A stretch of 64,000 nucleotides of DNA, from positions 1-64,000 of the forward strand of contig OENT01000434.1 of NCBI GenBank assembly GCA_900239685.1. Direction: 5' to 3'. Below, piece by piece: positions 63,636 to 64,000 of this stretch. How positions within the stretch are numbered: position 1 is the stretch's first letter; the number at the start of each line of letters is the position of its first letter. The notes beneath the pieces are model-generated. The model was given only the letters and a program-made list of their open reading frames with translations. It was not told the origin of the DNA and made no database searches. The translations under genes and the position numbers were made by a program. Origin of the DNA: Rotaria macrura. Lineage: Eukaryota; Rotifera; Eurotatoria; Philodinida; Philodinidae.

Positions 63636-64000
63636 GTATTCGCAAGAAGATTGAACATATTGATGTGGGAAGTATTTGACTCTAGTGTCTCCAGGACTGT
63701 TATATGTTGTTTGTGAGATTAAGCATGGGCCATGTTTTGTTGCAGGCATTGTTTTGTTTTAGAACTCTGAAAGCTAGCTATTTATGATAACCTGGAGTCA
63801 TCAGATATGTCTGTCCACGCAGAATATATTTTCAATTGATTAAAGATGTTTGAAGTTTGAATCATCAAGTGTGCATCGATGTAGGTGGTTCATGCCATAG
63901 AGTTCCGATTTGAGTGGTATGATCATAGCGGATGCGACTGGGTTATTGCTGAGATTTTCATGGTTCTACCTAAATTCATGGAAATACAACTCTTGTTCAT
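63636..64000. other. Flank outside the right arm
   Basis: No gene or repeat seen. The sequence no longer matches the region before 51035. Confidence 0.45.

Overview
The window looks like nuclear DNA of a bdelloid rotifer (Adineta/Rotaria type); this is inference. It is AT-rich, genes are split by mostly 50-70 bp GT-AG introns with a few introns of 1.5-3.1 kb, and gene density is low. The gene types fit that group as I know it: kinesin-light-chain-like TPR proteins fused to RING fingers, a large family of degenerate rhodopsin-like GPCRs, a B-box/coiled-coil/zinc-finger family, beta-lactamase-type serine hydrolases and DUF389 membrane proteins. Several non-autonomous DNA transposons with clean ends lie between or inside genes. 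Exon limits were assigned by hand from splice motifs, reading phase and family continuity. No transcript or database evidence was available.

Layout. 1-2576: mostly empty, with a 15-bp minisatellite at 108-272 and one unassigned reading frame at 1141-1449. 2577-7257 (-): a five-exon RING/TRAF-finger/TPR gene with a 2.5 kb intron. 7258-12354: long non-coding stretch with patchy decayed coding sequence around 9.6-10.5 kb. 12355-13158 (+): GPCR pseudogene. 14829-15758: mariner-like element with inverted repeats of about 225 bp. 18215-23341 (+): ABCG half-transporter. Its 3.1 kb intron holds a tRNA-like sequence, a perfect hairpin and an 879-bp inverted-repeat element. 24454-27943 (-): papain-like cysteine peptidase fused to a receiver-like C-terminal domain. 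32386-34571 (-): DUF389 multi-pass membrane protein. 37862-38015 (-): orphan coding exon. 39170-39847: hAT-type element with an 8-bp target duplication. 40261-43986 (-): B-box/coiled-coil/zinc-finger gene built from very small internal exons, with another inverted-repeat element in its largest intron. 43987-51034: no recognisable gene.

51035-63635 is the most unusual part. It is a large inverted duplication about 12.6 kb across. Each arm carries a three-exon gene for a 229-aa secreted protein, at 51963-52773 (+) and 61892-62707 (-). The two genes have identical exon lengths. The roughly 900 bp upstream of each start codon is nearly identical between arms, while the coding sequences diverge strongly soon after the ATG. 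A beta-lactamase-family serine hydrolase (54850-56507, -) lies in the spacer.

The genes do not form an obvious pathway. They are single eukaryotic transcription units for signalling or scaffolding (RING-TPR, B-box), membrane transport (ABCG, DUF389), proteolysis and hydrolysis (C1 peptidase, serine hydrolase), and an unknown secreted-protein pair.
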